In this document: piece after piece, positions 51,284 to 62,000 of the stretch
Layout of the letters: the number at the start of each line of letters is the position of its first letter
Numbering within the stretch: the stretch's first letter is position 1
Source: Cryptomeria japonica
Taxonomy: Eukaryota > Streptophyta > Pinopsida > Cupressales > Cupressaceae
DNA: 62,000 nucleotides
Direction: 5' to 3'
Assembly (NCBI RefSeq): GCF_030272615.1
Contig: NC_081412.1
Span: 693,974,083 to 694,036,082, forward strand
Made by a program: the position numbers and the translations under genes
The notes under the pieces: generated by a model
Told to the model about the DNA's origin: nothing
The model's database searches: none
Seen by the model: the letters and a program-made list of their open reading frames with translations, nothing else

Positions 51284-53004
51284 ATGGCACAACCCTAGAG
51301 TGTGGCTATTGGACCTCTTGCTCTCGCAACCCATAATCCACTACCAAAAGGAGCAAAGGATGTTTTACCCAAATATAAAGGTGATGGAAAAGTTTTCATT
51401 GAAGAGAATTTGAACTCTTTTAATGTAGCAACTAGAATCCTAGTAGTTCAATATGAGGACGTGGTTGTTAGGCTTTTTGCCCAAACCCTCACCGACGGGG
51501 TAGCAGAATGGTTTAGTCAGTTGCAAGTAGGATCCATAACTGACTGGCAAACAATGAAAACCACTTTTGAAAAAAAATTCCAAAGCACTGATGATGAACA
51601 CACATTACTGGCTCAACTCACACAGATGAAGAAGGAAATTCATGAGCCGATGAGGGATTATGTAGCAAGATATAATAAGATTATTCACAAAATTCCTCAA
51701 GCCAAGAGACCAACTATAGATAATCAACGATGTTTCTTCATAAATTCCATGCCACCTGATGTAGGATTTCACCTCAGAAGAAGTAGGCTGGTGGATCTAG
51801 AGACTGCGCAAAATGAGGCTATAGAGCTTGAAGATGATTTGATAATAGCTGGCAAATAAAGGAAAGATGTACAAACTCCTCAGGGACAATCTCAGGCTTC
51901 TACGTCCTGTACTAATCTAGTTGTTCACCGGCTCGTCAATGATATGATTTCTTTAAAAAGGCAGATACCTAAGCCTGGAAACTCTTATCCACAACCTTAA
52001 CAGGATATAAGCAAGAGAACTTCAAATCAATATAACTATGGACGACCATTGCAACTTCTTTCAACTCCACAAAGATTACAGATAGAGGCACCTCCTGATA
52101 AAGGTGTCATCTGTTCATTTCATCTTACCACTGATCATGATGGGGTTTCATGTCCTGATATGATTAGACACATTCAAATGCAAAACACAAAGGATGAATC
52201 AGGAGAGTTCACTGAAGCAGAAAGAATTCAAGAGGCACCTGGCGACTCTAGAACATTCTACCTCGAATATGAGTCAGATTCAGAAAAGGGTAGTAACATT
52301 TTGGCAACTCTTGAAGGTTCTTCATGTGCGATTCTAACAAGGAATCAATGAACCTCCCAACCTTCTTCCTTTGTGAACCCTTCTAGAAACAATTTCAAAG
52401 GCAAAGATCTCCCAGGTAATAGTTTTTCAAAGGTTCCTGAGGTTAAGATTTTGCAAAGGAACCATGAAGATCATAAGAGCTCTTCCTCTTCTTCCTCCTT
52501 TGATATCATAGAATTCTGCAAGGCCTCTACCGTTTAGCTTCCTACCACTGAGTATTTAAAGCTTAACCCAAAAGAGTTAGATAAATTGGTCAAATACATT
52601 AAAGGAGATTCCTTTTCGGAGTCTTAAGTACATGGATGTATGGAGAATGGTGATTTAGCTATTGTAGAGGTGTCTTCATCTATCCCTTGCTCATTGGCTA
52701 ATCTGACAAATCCCTATTGTTTTCATTATACAAAGTCTAGGCATGAGGTCAAGATTCCAAAACCTGAACATTTCTATATTTCCCTTCTCCTGAATGGCCT
52801 AAAGTTAAGTCATTGCATAATTGATTCAGGGGCTTCAGATAATATAATGCCTTCTCCTATGGCTACGTCTCTAGGTTTGACCATCACTAAAATGTTTGGG
52901 AGATGCTTTTCAATGGATGGAAAATAGGTTCCTCTTATTGGTCAGGTGAAGGACAATCAGGCAGTGCTGGCAGCATGCCCAAACAAAAGAGTAAGATTCA
53001 CTAT
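51284..53004 (+). pseudogene. Gag and start of protease, copy C (truncated by recombination)
   Basis: Starts at ATG 51284, followed by a TAG at 51296. The gag core 51302-51859 is open for 185 codons, the longest in the array, with WQTMKTTFEKKFQ and MRDYVARYNKI. The Cys/His motif CSFHLTTDHDGVSC is intact. The protease active site DSGASDN is intact near 52820-52840, with a stop at 52925-52927. At 53005 the sequence switches into the LTR reading frame of copy D, so the rest of protease and all of pol are missing. Confidence 0.87.
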
Positions 53005-56000
53005 ACTGGTTGAAGGTCCCTAAGAGAGGTGGTTCTAGACTACCTAAAAATCCTAACAAGAACCACATGTTGCCACATATCCACGATGTGATGCTTCTAT
53101 TGCATCAAGCCAGAGGTTCTACCGAAGCTTATAACTTTGATGATTGGATATATTGCTATGTGCAATTAGTTCTGGAAGGAAAACAATATTTGGATTGGGC
53201 GGAGTTAATTGCTGATTCGATGAGAGAACAGTTGAGTCTAGCCAAGAAATTTCAACAAAACTTCTTCATGTCCTCGTATCTTTTATATTGTCTAGCCTGT
53301 GTTAAAGAGTTAATGGGTATACCCAAGCAGCCCACTAAAGAAGATGTCCCGGTGTATGAGTTTTATCCAATGCTACAAAAGGAAAATGCCCTACAAGATT
53401 TCAGAAGGGTACACAATGCATTCCTGAGCGATATGTGTCATGAACTAAGGGGTACAAAAGCAGATTTCAGATGATGCACAATCCTTGATTAAGAAGTTCG
53501 AAAGCTTTTACATCCAATTCCCATGCTTTTTCTATATATGAGTAGGAGGCTTTGAAGAGGAACCCTTCAAGCTTCCACATTTCTATTCTGATTGTTTTGT
53601 CCTAGCAAAAATATGCAGACAACTGACTTCCGTGGTCAAGAAGGCACAGCCTAAGGACAAGTGGGAAGGTCATTTTCCAATACAATTGGGAGTGTTATCC
53701 TGTAATTCAATGTCTGATGCACTAAGTATAGGAGCAGATCTTAGAAATTTTAATTTCTCTCTTTATGCTGAAAGAAAAGGGTTTGACAATAAAAGATTTT
53801 CTCGGAGCCTTGGCTTAATGCCATATCTTCCCACGCCATAGTTAGAAGATTTCTTGGAAGACTGTTCAGATGAACTTGAAGTCTTCAAAAGAGAAAACAT
53901 GAGATTGGTGCTAGAACAGGTTATTTATTTGCAAATAAGGTTAGATATTAAAGGGCTACAAGAAGATTATCTTGAACTGTTTGAACTAGGGTATTTAGCA
54001 CATGGAGAGACTGAAATGCCTCAAATTAATTGGGATGAGGAGGAAAATGATGACATACAATTGAGAACCGAATGAGTTCTGGACAGAACCATGCCATGGG
54101 TAGTTAAAAATAAAGCAATGAAGGCAAGTGCCAAGTCCCTTTCTATGAGAAGTATGTCTTCACCAAAATGTCCTTCTAACAGTGCTCCTGTTTGTGTAGG
54201 TAAGGAAATCAAGTTAGCTCAACCTAGATGCAAATCTAGCCCAACTCTGAAATTCAATACCCCTCAGCATACTCGATCACGTAGTGTCACCCAGAGGAGG
54301 ATGGACCAAGTCAACGATATGGGAGTAAAAGATGTCGTGCTTGAAGCTCAGATCTTTGAAATTGAAGATTTGGATGGTGAAGTTGCTTGTGCTCTAGACT
54401 CCCCAATGGTGACTGTGGCTATGACACCACCCCCAAAAATGATTGAAGGAACTTCTCATTCTGCTGCGACTCCTAAATGGTTAACAACCTCAGTGAACAA
54501 GAAAAGGAGCTTTCTTCCTGTGACCATTCCAATTCAGGAGATGGTTGCCAAGTACTCTAAGAAGAATCCAAAGCCAAAGAGGTTCAAGACCATCGCTCAC
54601 CTAAACAATGACAAGGAAACTGGTAAATGGATAGCAGAAATTGCCTCTTACAAACCAAAAGATGAGAACAAAGAGGCCAGTTCTGATGATTTTTAAATCA
54701 CAAAAGTAGAGTTGGGAAAGATGAGCAGGGATACAGATAACCATTATTTCCAAGTGTCAGCGAAGAAAATGCTTACCCGGTCAGAGAAGGATGGATGGGA
54801 GAAAAGAGAACTTAAAAGACACATAAGTGTTTTGGCTTAGTTCATCGATAGCAGCGGTTGCCTTGTAGAAATTCCAATATCCCATGCGACTAAGAATTTT
54901 GACCCAACTTCCCCGAAAAATAGGAAGTTGATGAACCAAGTTCAACGGTCTAAGAGCATCATTGAAGCGATTGAAAAGTGGATTGAACAAGTAATCAAAG
55001 ATGGTGAAAAATACACTACCAACTCTCGGAAGTTGTGTGATGAAGTACAGAGCCTGATTTCTGAAATCCAAAATCAGCTTGTACCATGGGAGAAAGAAGA
55101 GCACAAATGGCAAAATGTCCTACCTCTGTTTACCAAAATCGAAGAGTATGCAACTACTAGATTTCTGACAAAACATTTGATTAAGTTGGTATCTGATGAA
55201 TGCCAACTTTTCAAGATAAAGAAAACTATCATGTGGTGGGTACTCACCTTTCAGTTGGTAATTACGGATGCAAAAACCTCTATCTATGAACTCCAGGATT
55301 TGCAGAGCAGTATAGTCAAGGATAATAAAGTGGTCAATCCTGATCATGACTCGGAGCTAGGAATCTGCAAGTCAAGTACATAGGAAGCAGTCAAGTCTTT
55401 CCGGTTGAACATGGAGAAGATCAGTGTTAGGAGTAGTTTCACGCGGGAGGATATAACCAAAGTGGCTAGGATCAAATCTATGGTTTTCATTGGGAATGAT
55501 CAACTGCCGAAGCACTCAGAGAAGATGGTGCAACACAAGTGGAATAAAGAGGTGGTAAAGGCAAAACTTAATGTAATGAAAGTCCAAGCCAATCAATGAT
55601 CTAGGAACTCACAGCTGCTCATGACACTCGCGAAGATGGAGAAGAGGATGATGATGAAATATGACATAATGCATCCACTATTGGCTAGTTTTCTTTATTT
55701 TTAAAACATTTTTCATAGTTATGCAAAAAATTCAGGACAACCGTCCCAAAATACTTTCTGTTCATTTCGTAACTGTTTTATCGGGGAGTGGTCAAGTTTT
55801 CAGGGAGACCTGCCCCATTTAGACTATAAATTAAGTAAATCAGATGGTAGAAGGGTTAGATTTTAGTAACTGATTTTGAAAAATTTTGATTGAGTGTTTG
55901 TTTTGATTTTCTCTGTTCTTAATCAAAGGAAGAATTAGATGGTTGAGATATGTGGTGGAAAAATATTGGCAGTTGTATCATTGTGTCTTTGATTACATAA

Positions 56001-56593
56001 AGATATATATATGAAATCTGATGATATTGTTTTTGGGGAGAAGAAAGATCTGTGCATTTTGAATCCGAATAGATAACATGTCTTTGCATATGTTCAGCTG
56101 ATCAAGTAACAGTATTTGATCATTTCATTACAGGTTTTCATTATTCCTCTGATGTTCTTTCCTTTGAATGTATTGTTTACTCTGGAAAAGATTCATGTTT
56201 GCGAATGGATTTATTTTTCTTGAATCAGTTCGTCTTTATTTGGAAGAATTGTATTGAACTTTGTTTCAGTTGTTGTAGTTACATACTTTGAAAATTAAGA
56301 AAATAGTTTCCATTATTTATGAGATATGAGGAAAGTTATAGCCTTCCATCCAAGAATGAATTAGGTGGCCTTATACGCTTTCTGGTTAAAAGCTTTTCAT
56401 TTAGATATAAGTAAAAACAAAAATGCCATTTTGTGAAAAACCTAGATAGGGAGTTGTACCTAGGCAAAAATTCAGAGGGAAGTGATTCGAACAAACACTT
56501 ACCCAACTGTTTAGTGAATCATTTGTTCTGAAAAGAAGGTCATAGAGTTAAAATTAATCATTTGAAAACAAAGAGCAAATCTATTCACTAACA
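53005..56593 (+). repeat. LTR of copy D (5' part missing)
   Basis: About 3.6 kb, entering the LTR within its reading frame (equivalent to 47285) and ending TAACA at 56589-56593. The TATA-like run is near 56004. Confidence 0.8.
53010..55664 (+). pseudogene. LTR-encoded protein, copy D (N-terminus replaced by protease fusion)
   Basis: Begins at the recombination point with KVPKRGGSRLPKN and stays open for 154 codons. A short deletion near 53461 shifts the frame. Further open parts are 53632-53841, 53854-54075, 54091-54696 (201 codons, the basic and Ser-rich section) and 54928-55383 (coiled coil). At 53229 it has CAG where copies A and C have TAG, which shows that those stops are secondary. The stop at 55381-55383 matches copy C 49666. 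A one-base deletion near 55588 alters the tail. Confidence 0.78.
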
Positions 56594-56599
56594 GATTTT

Positions 56600-56617
56600 T
56601 GTTGACTCTGCTGGGGA
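56600..56617 (+). other. Primer binding site, copy D (mutated)
   Basis: TGTTGACTCTGCTGGGGA; bases 3 and 4 differ from the family PBS, so priming would be impaired. Confidence 0.72.
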
Positions 56618-56993
56618 GTGACACAAAGAGAAAACCAAATTTTTCAGTAGACTAGTATGTCATAAACGTGAGCCCATAATAAGAAAAAGTGTTTGGAGTG
56701 TAGGAAGATTGTTGAGATTGAGTCTTGTTTCAAGTAACCTGGTTTTCCTACAAATAATCATCCTGGATTCTCATCCATATACTAGAGCACAAAGAAGAGG
56801 AGTAATTGATAACTATTTTGAAGAATTGCAAAATTTGTCATTCACCACAAGTTTTACTCATAGAATGAAGGCCAAAAGCAGACCTTCATCTCCTATTAGA
56901 GTTACCCCTATATCTTCCTCTTCCCATTGGCAAGCACTAACACTTACTAGAATTCAAGCCCCACCTCTTGTAACCATTCATCCAGTGTTCATT

Positions 56994-58995
56994 ATGGCTC
57001 AACCCTGGGGTGCAACTGTTGGACCTCTTGCTCTCGCAGCCCATAATCCACTACCAAAAGGAGCAAAGGATGTTTTACCCAAATATAAAGGTGATGGGAA
57101 AGTTTCCATTGAATAGCATTTGAACTCTTTTAATGTAGCAACTAGAATCCTAGCAGTTCAATATGAGGACGTGGCTGTTACGCTTTTTGCCCAAACCCTC
57201 ACCGAAGGGGCAGTAGAATGGTTTAGTCTGCTACAAGCAGTTTCCATAACTGACTGGCAAACAATGAAAACCGGTTTTGAAAAAAGATTCCAAAGTGCTG
57301 ATGATGAACACACGTTACTAGCTCAACTCACACAGATGAAGAAGGAAATTCATGAGCTGATGAGGGATTATGTAGCAAGATATAATAAAATTAATCGAAA
57401 AATTCCTCAAGCCAAGAGACCAACTACAAATAATCAATGATGTTTCTTTGTAAATTCCATGCCACCTGACATAGGATTTCACCTCAGAAGAAGTAGGCTG
57501 GCAGACCTAGAGACTGCACAAAATGAGGCTATAGAGCTTGGAGATGATCTGATAATAGTTGGCAAATGGAGGAAAGATGTACAAACTCTTCAGGGACAAT
57601 CTTAGGCTTCTACGTCCTCTATTGATCCGGTTGTTCAGCGGCTCGTCAATGATATGATTTCTTTAAAAAGGCAGATACCTAAGCCTGGAAACTCTTATCC
57701 ACAACCTTAGCAAGATATAAGCAGGAGAACTTCAAATCAATATAACTATGGATGACTGTTGCAACTTCCTGCAGCTCCACAAAGATTACAGATAGAGGCA
57801 ACTCCTGACAAAGGTGTCATGTCTTCATTTCATCTTACCACTGATCATGATGGGGTTTCATGTCCTGATATGATAAGACACATTCAGATACAAAACACAA
57901 AGGATGAATTAGGAGAGTTCACTGAAGCAGAAAGAATTCAAGAGGCACCTGGCAACTCTAGAACATTCTACCTCGAATATGAGTCAGATTCAGAAAAGGG
58001 TAGTAACATTTTGGAAACTCTTGAAGGTTCTTCATGTGCGATTCTAACAAGGAATCAACGAACCTTCCAGCCATCTTCCTTTGTGAACCCTTCTGGAAAC
58101 AATTTCAAAGGCAAAGATCTCCTAGGTAATAGTTTTTCAAAGGTTCCTGAGGTTAAGATTTTGCAAAGGAACCATGAAGATCATAAGAGCTCTTCCTCTT
58201 CTTCCTCATTTGATATCATAGAATTCTTCAAGGCCTCTACCATTTAGCTTCCTACCACTAAGTATTTAAAGGTTAACCCAAAAGAGTTAGATAAATTGGT
58301 CAAATACATTAAAGGAGATTCCTTTTCCGAGTCTGAAGTACATGGATGTATGGAAAATGGTGATTTAGCTATTGCAGAGGGGTCTTCATCTATCCCCTGC
58401 TCATTGGCTAATCTAACAAATCCCTGTGCTTTTCATGATACAAAGTCTCGGCATGAGTTTGAGATTCTGAAACCTGAACCTTTTTATATTTCCCTTCTCC
58501 TGAATGGTCAAAATTTAAGTAATTGCATAATTAATTAAGGGGCTTCAGACAATATAATGCCTTCTCCTGTGGCTAAGTCTCTAGGGTTGACCCTCACTAA
58601 AACATTTGGGAGATGCTTTTCAATGGATGGAAAACAGGTTCCTCTTATTGGTCAGGTGAAGGACGATCAGGTAGTGCTGGCAACATGCCCAAACAAAAGT
58701 GTAAGATTAACTATACTAGTTGTTGATATTCCGGCGAGTTACAAAATGCTTCTGAGTAGGACGTTTTGCAAAGATCTTGGAGGCAAAATCAAACTGGATT
58801 GGTCTAAAGCCATTATTCCCCTTGGAAATCAGAAAATCAAGCTTGAACCTGAGCCCAAGAATAAGTATATTGTATTTCCCTCAGATAACCCGAAAGCCCA
58901 GATTCTGTTTCAGGAGTTTGAGTATGGAAACTATCTTGTTCTTGTACCTGGTGAAAAGAAAACAGATGAGGCAGCTGATGAACTTGATGTACTAT
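56994..58995 (+). pseudogene. Gag and protease, copy D (broken)
   Basis: ATG 56994 (MAQPWGATVG) lies in a frame open from 56709. Stops at 57114 and 57438 (CGA to TGA) break the capsid-like region. The stretch 57759-58247 is open for 162 codons, but the Cys/His motif reads SSFHLTTDHDGVSC, its first Cys lost. The protease active site is N-stop-GASDN near 58533, so it is dead. At 58635-58637 copy D keeps CAG where copies A, B and C have TAG. The protease part 58557-59000 is open for 147 codons. Confidence 0.86.
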
Positions 58996-59000
58996 TGTAG

Positions 59001-59522
59001 ATGGAGTTTGATGGAAGCTGTGCTAACTTCGGTTCTAGAGCAAGGGTGGTTTTTTTGTCACCAACTGGTCATTTTTTTCCCTTTTTCTTCAAGTTGGATT
59101 TTAAGAACACTAATAATACTGCTGAATATGAGGCACTATTATTGGGATTAAGTAAGGCTAAATATAAAGGAATTAAGTTGCTTAAAGTCAAAGGTGATGC
59201 AGAGTTAATCGTTAGGCAGGTGAGGAATGTCTATACGGTTAAGAATGACAAGTTGAGGCACTACAGGAATAGAGTTTGGGATGAGTTAGAATTCTTTGAT
59301 GCCTTGTCGATTGAAGCAATTCTGAGGGAGCAAAATAGTAGAGCAGATTCATTGGCCATGTCAGCCTCACTTTTATTACCACATCTAGATTTTGAAGATA
59401 ACTCATATAGGATTGAAATGATCTATATGCCTAGTGTTCCTGATAATGTAGATCATTGGCAGGTTTTTTATGCGGATGCACAGATCAAGGATTTCCTAGA
59501 AGGTTCTCATTCATTTTCTTAG
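59001..59522 (+). pseudogene. Archaeal-type RNase H domain, copy D (best preserved)
   Basis: 173 open codons include MEFDGSCAN (first Asp), NNTAEYEALLLGL (Glu), KGDAELIVRQV (second Asp) and NSRADSLA (last Asp), so all four expected acidic residues are present. It directly follows protease and precedes RT by about 100 bases. It is one of the most intact coding segments in the array and shows that the second RNase H lies upstream of RT in this family. The stop before it (TAG at 58998-59000) is CAG or TGG-like in other copies. Confidence 0.87.
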
Positions 59523-59615
59523 TCATATTTTGAAGGATCTGAGAATGTTTGCAAAGAGTTTAGTCCAGACCCAGAGGTAGATCCTACAAATAGCTCTATT
59601 CAGCTCAAAGGTAAC

Positions 59616-61153
59616 ATGAATCCAAAGGGAGTAGTGATACTGGAGATATTTTTCACCAGAGATGATGCATTCATAAGTAACAAAGTTTCCAAGGATGACA
59701 GGAAAGGAAATTGTGAGAAGGTAAATTTGGGAGATGAAGCTAATCCAAAAGAAGTGACAATTGGCAGGTGTTGTTCTGTGGAGGAAAAGAGAGCACTTGG
59801 CACACTTCTTAAGGAATAAATTGATGTTTTTGCTTGGTGTTATGATGACCTGAAGGAGTTTAGAAATAGACATTTTCAACATTAGATTCAACTGAAGCCA
59901 GGCATCTCTCCTTTTAGACAAAAATTGAGGAATTTCAACCCCATCATGGTTGATGCAATTTCTAAGGAAGTTGAGAAAATGCTTAAGGCCCCAATCATAT
60001 ATCCAATCCACCATTCCACCTAGGTAGCTAACATTGTGCCTATAAGAAAGAAAAATGGGAAATTCGTATTTGTGTTGATTTTTGAAATTTGAATCAAGCA
60101 AGCCTGAAGGACAACTATGCCTTACCAAATATGGATCATATTTTACAGACAGTGTCTGGGTCGGACATGATGTCGATATTGGATGATTTTTCTAGTTATA
60201 ACCAGATATCTGTAGCAGAAAATGAGCAGCACAAGACAACGCTCATCACTCCATGGGGAACGTTCACATACAACCGCATGCCTTTTGGTTTAATAAATGC
60301 CAGAGCCACTTTTCAAAGGGATATGGATTCCTCTTTCAAGGATTTTTGAGACAGAATAATTGTAGTTTATTTGGATGACCTCACGGTGTTTTCGAAAAAA
60401 AGGACAGATCATTTTCGGCATTTGAGTGTAGTATTACAACATTGTCATGAGCACAGGATTTTTCTAAATCCTAAGAAATCAATTTTTTGCATCATGGAGG
60501 GCAAATTGTTAGGGCATATTGTCTCAAAAGAGGGAGTCAAGATTGATCCCGAGAGGGTTAATGCAATTCAACATCTTAGTTTACCCTGTAGCCAGACTGG
60601 AGTAAGATCGTTCTTTGGTCAAGTGAATTTCTTAAGAAGATTTGTTCCAGAGTTTGCTGAGACCACAAAACACATTGTTGGTTTGCTAAGTAAGCAACAT
60701 CATTTTAAGTGGACTGAAGAGGCCAAAAATGATTTTGAGAAAATTAAAGGATCAGTTACAAATGCACCCACTCTTTTTAATCCAGATTTCACAAAGGACT
60801 TCACTCTGTATTGTTATGCATTAGACCATACTATGTCTGGGATTCTATTGCAGTTGGATGAACATGGGGTTGAAATGCCTATAGCGTTCATGAGTACTCT
60901 GCTCAACAAGCATGAGCTCAGATATTCACCTATGGAGAAGCATACATATGCTATTGTAAAAGCCGTGAAATGGTTTTGATACTATATCCTACATTCTCAC
61001 TTTGTAGTTTTTGTTCTAGAGTCAGCCGTGAAAAGCATTTTGACTCAGCAGAAGGTTGGACTAAATAAGAGAGCAACATGGGTGATGAAAATCTAGGAGT
61101 ATGACTTAGATATTCACCCTACGAAGAAAATTAAAGGGCAGGGCTTATGCAGG
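59616..61153 (+). pseudogene. Reverse transcriptase and RNase H, copy D (broken)
   Basis: The region before RT is open to TAA 59817-59819. A one-base deletion near 60058 and TGA at 60083-60085 (Arg of DFRNLN) break the fingers. The palm part 60089-60349 ends at TGA 60347-60349, where copies A and B have CGA. The active site YLDD is at 60368-60379. The stretch 60371-60979 is open for 202 codons and covers thumb and RNase H (YCYALDHTMSG, KHELRYSPMEKHTYA). Confidence 0.88.
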
Positions 61154-61463
61154 TTGATAGCGGAAAATGAGGTGGAAATTGAAGCAGAGTTACCATTAAC
61201 TCTTTTTGTTGGATTGCAGGATACTTGGTTCTCTGATGTGGCCTACTATTTAACTTATGGTAGTTGCCCAAATCATCTATCGGCTAAAGAACAAAGAAAT
61301 TTAAAATTAAAAGCTGCAAAGTATGTAATTTGGCAAGATGTTCTATACAAAAAGGGTTTAGATGGAACATACCTAAGGTGTGTAGATAAACCTCAATAGC
61401 AAAAGCTCCTGGAAGCTTATCATGGAGAGGTTTGTGGTGGACACATCTCATCATCTGTTACTA
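61154..61463 (+). pseudogene. Integrase N-terminal part, copy D (cut by another element)
   Basis: 81 open codons of the linker (LTLFVGLQDTWFSDVAYYLT, as in copies A and B), a TAG at 61397, then the start of the zinc-binding region with YHGEVCGGH. It ends at 61463, where a new TG-starting sequence begins. The rest of integrase is missing from the window. Confidence 0.85.
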
Positions 61464-62000
61464 TGTAGGGGAAAAAGCGAGACTAGGTTAATCATGCCCT
61501 AATCCTACCTTTTGACACACATTACGGAATACGAAAGAGCCTAGAGATATCGCACAATTGGCTACTTCTTTTGGTGAAAGAGAGAGCCACGGGATATCTA
61601 TTAGGATTTCTATTCCCTTGTTGAAATTGTAAGATCAAGTAATGCAAGTTCAAACCCTAATCTCAAAATGCAAGTATGAACTAATAACAAGATTGCAGAA
61701 TTGAGATTAAACAATGAACAGCTGTAAGTGTAAGGATAAAATAAGAATGCAGATATGTACCCGGAGTCGAAATCGGACTGAAAATGTTGGGGACGGGGGC
61801 GCGGGCGCCACTGTCCTGAAAACTGCACCAGAAACCACTGTTCTGCACCCTGAAACACTATCGGAAAGTTGTTGGAAAGCTGTCTGTCCGGAGGACCAGG
61901 GCGCCCAGCGCCTCTGTCCCAGGGACCAGGGCGCCCAGCGCCCCTGTCCTGGCAGGACCAGGGCGCCCAGTGCCCCTGTCCCGGTCTTCTGAGCTGCAAC
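61464..62000 (+). mobile_element. Start of another LTR-like element, running off the right edge
   Basis: At 61464 the integrase of copy D is interrupted by a sequence starting TGTAGGGGAAAAAGCGAGAC, a typical LTR start. Base composition changes from AT-rich to GC-rich beyond about 61790. No PBS or coding domain is visible; overlapping frames on both strands at 61610-61999 arise from the GC-rich repeats. Orientation and class are not certain. Confidence 0.55.
61893..61983. repeat. GC-rich minisatellite, three units of 30-32 bp
   Basis: Units start GGACCAGGGCGCCCAG at 61893, 61923 and 61955 and end with CTGTCC. Each contains the palindrome GGGCGCCC. The array stands out sharply from the surrounding AT-rich DNA. 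Confidence 0.85.

Larger units (their letters stand above)
26270..61463 (+). mobile_element. Head-to-tail array of four Tat/Ogre-like Ty3/gypsy elements (copies A-D)
   Basis: Four units in the same orientation alternate LTR and internal region: LTR A 26270-30552, internal A 30553-36370; LTR B 36371-39909, internal B 39910-45931; LTR C 45932-50880, internal C 50881-53004; LTR D 53005-56593, internal D 56594-61463. Neighbours share an LTR, the structure expected after recombination between LTRs. Internal regions carry a TGGCGACTC-type PBS, gag with a CX2HX4HX4C motif, aspartic protease, an archaeal-type RNase H, RT, RNase H and integrase. The extra RNase H and the PBS point to the Tat/Ogre lineage of Ty3/gypsy. 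Unit junctions at 36370/36371 and 53005-53011 are deletions, and copy D is cut by another element at 61464. Confidence 0.88.

Noticed and set aside
59523-60128. 201-codon minus-strand ORF opposite RT, with similar ones opposite the other RT and gag-like regions
   Set aside because: It is the complement of the RT coding sequence, which has clear RT motifs on the plus strand.
61610-61999. 129-codon and 92-codon Pro/Arg-rich ORFs on opposite strands
   Set aside because: They arise from the GC-rich minisatellite, which lacks stops in several frames; no domain is recognisable.

Overview
This window looks like plant nuclear DNA from a large, repeat-rich genome, possibly a gymnosperm or similar lineage (low confidence). 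The reasons are long AT-rich stretches, Ty1/copia and Ty3/gypsy LTR retrotransposons with plant-type primer binding sites (initiator-Met tRNA, and a TGGCGACTC type that fits tRNA-Arg), and several layers of nesting. I found no convincing host gene, rRNA, tRNA gene or CRISPR array. Every coding region I can support is a retrotransposon remnant, and nearly all carry stops or frameshifts.

Layout. (1) 1-2849, minus strand: the 5' end of a copia-type element, with a 1.1 kb LTR, a Met-tRNA PBS and a decayed gag-like frame with a coiled coil and four zinc-knuckle-like motifs. (2) 2850-4738 and 18742-20449: two halves of older sequence, including a minus-strand LTR and PBS at the right, split by the next element. 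(3) 4739-18741, minus strand: a complete 14 kb non-autonomous element with 2.7-2.8 kb LTRs, PBS, PPT and a perfect ACATG target duplication, and no coding capacity. (4) 8187-13386, inside it: a very young tandem LTR-internal-LTR-internal-LTR element with 1384 bp LTRs, 524 bp internal regions and a perfect TATCA target duplication; I noticed one differing base among its copies. (5) 20450-22616: the 3' end of another element, then an LTR and PBS. (6) 22798-26269: a decayed Ty3/gypsy pol (RT, RNase H, integrase) and part of its 3' LTR, which holds an array of palindromes.

(7) 26270-61463: the main feature, four head-to-tail units (A-D) of one Tat/Ogre-like Ty3/gypsy family. Each unit is [LTR][PBS, gag, protease, archaeal-type RNase H, RT, RNase H, integrase]. 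The LTR is up to 4949 bp long, bounded by TGTTA...TAACA. It contains a reading frame of about 1025 codons that ends well before the LTR boundary. Copy C keeps this frame over 3.08 kb with no net frameshift, although 11 stops interrupt it. Gag-pol is one continuous frame of about 1820 codons, best seen in copy B. (8) 61464-62000: the start of another LTR-like sequence with a GC-rich minisatellite, interrupting copy D.

How the parts work together: in the main family gag, protease, RT, both RNases H and integrase would form the particle and carry out reverse transcription and integration. The LTR-encoded protein is of unknown function. Because a TATA-like box lies downstream of that frame, the frame would sit in U3 and be carried at the 3' end of genomic RNA, after pol. 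Many of the stops are C-to-T changes at CAG or CGA codons, as expected from deamination of methylated cytosines in silenced plant DNA.
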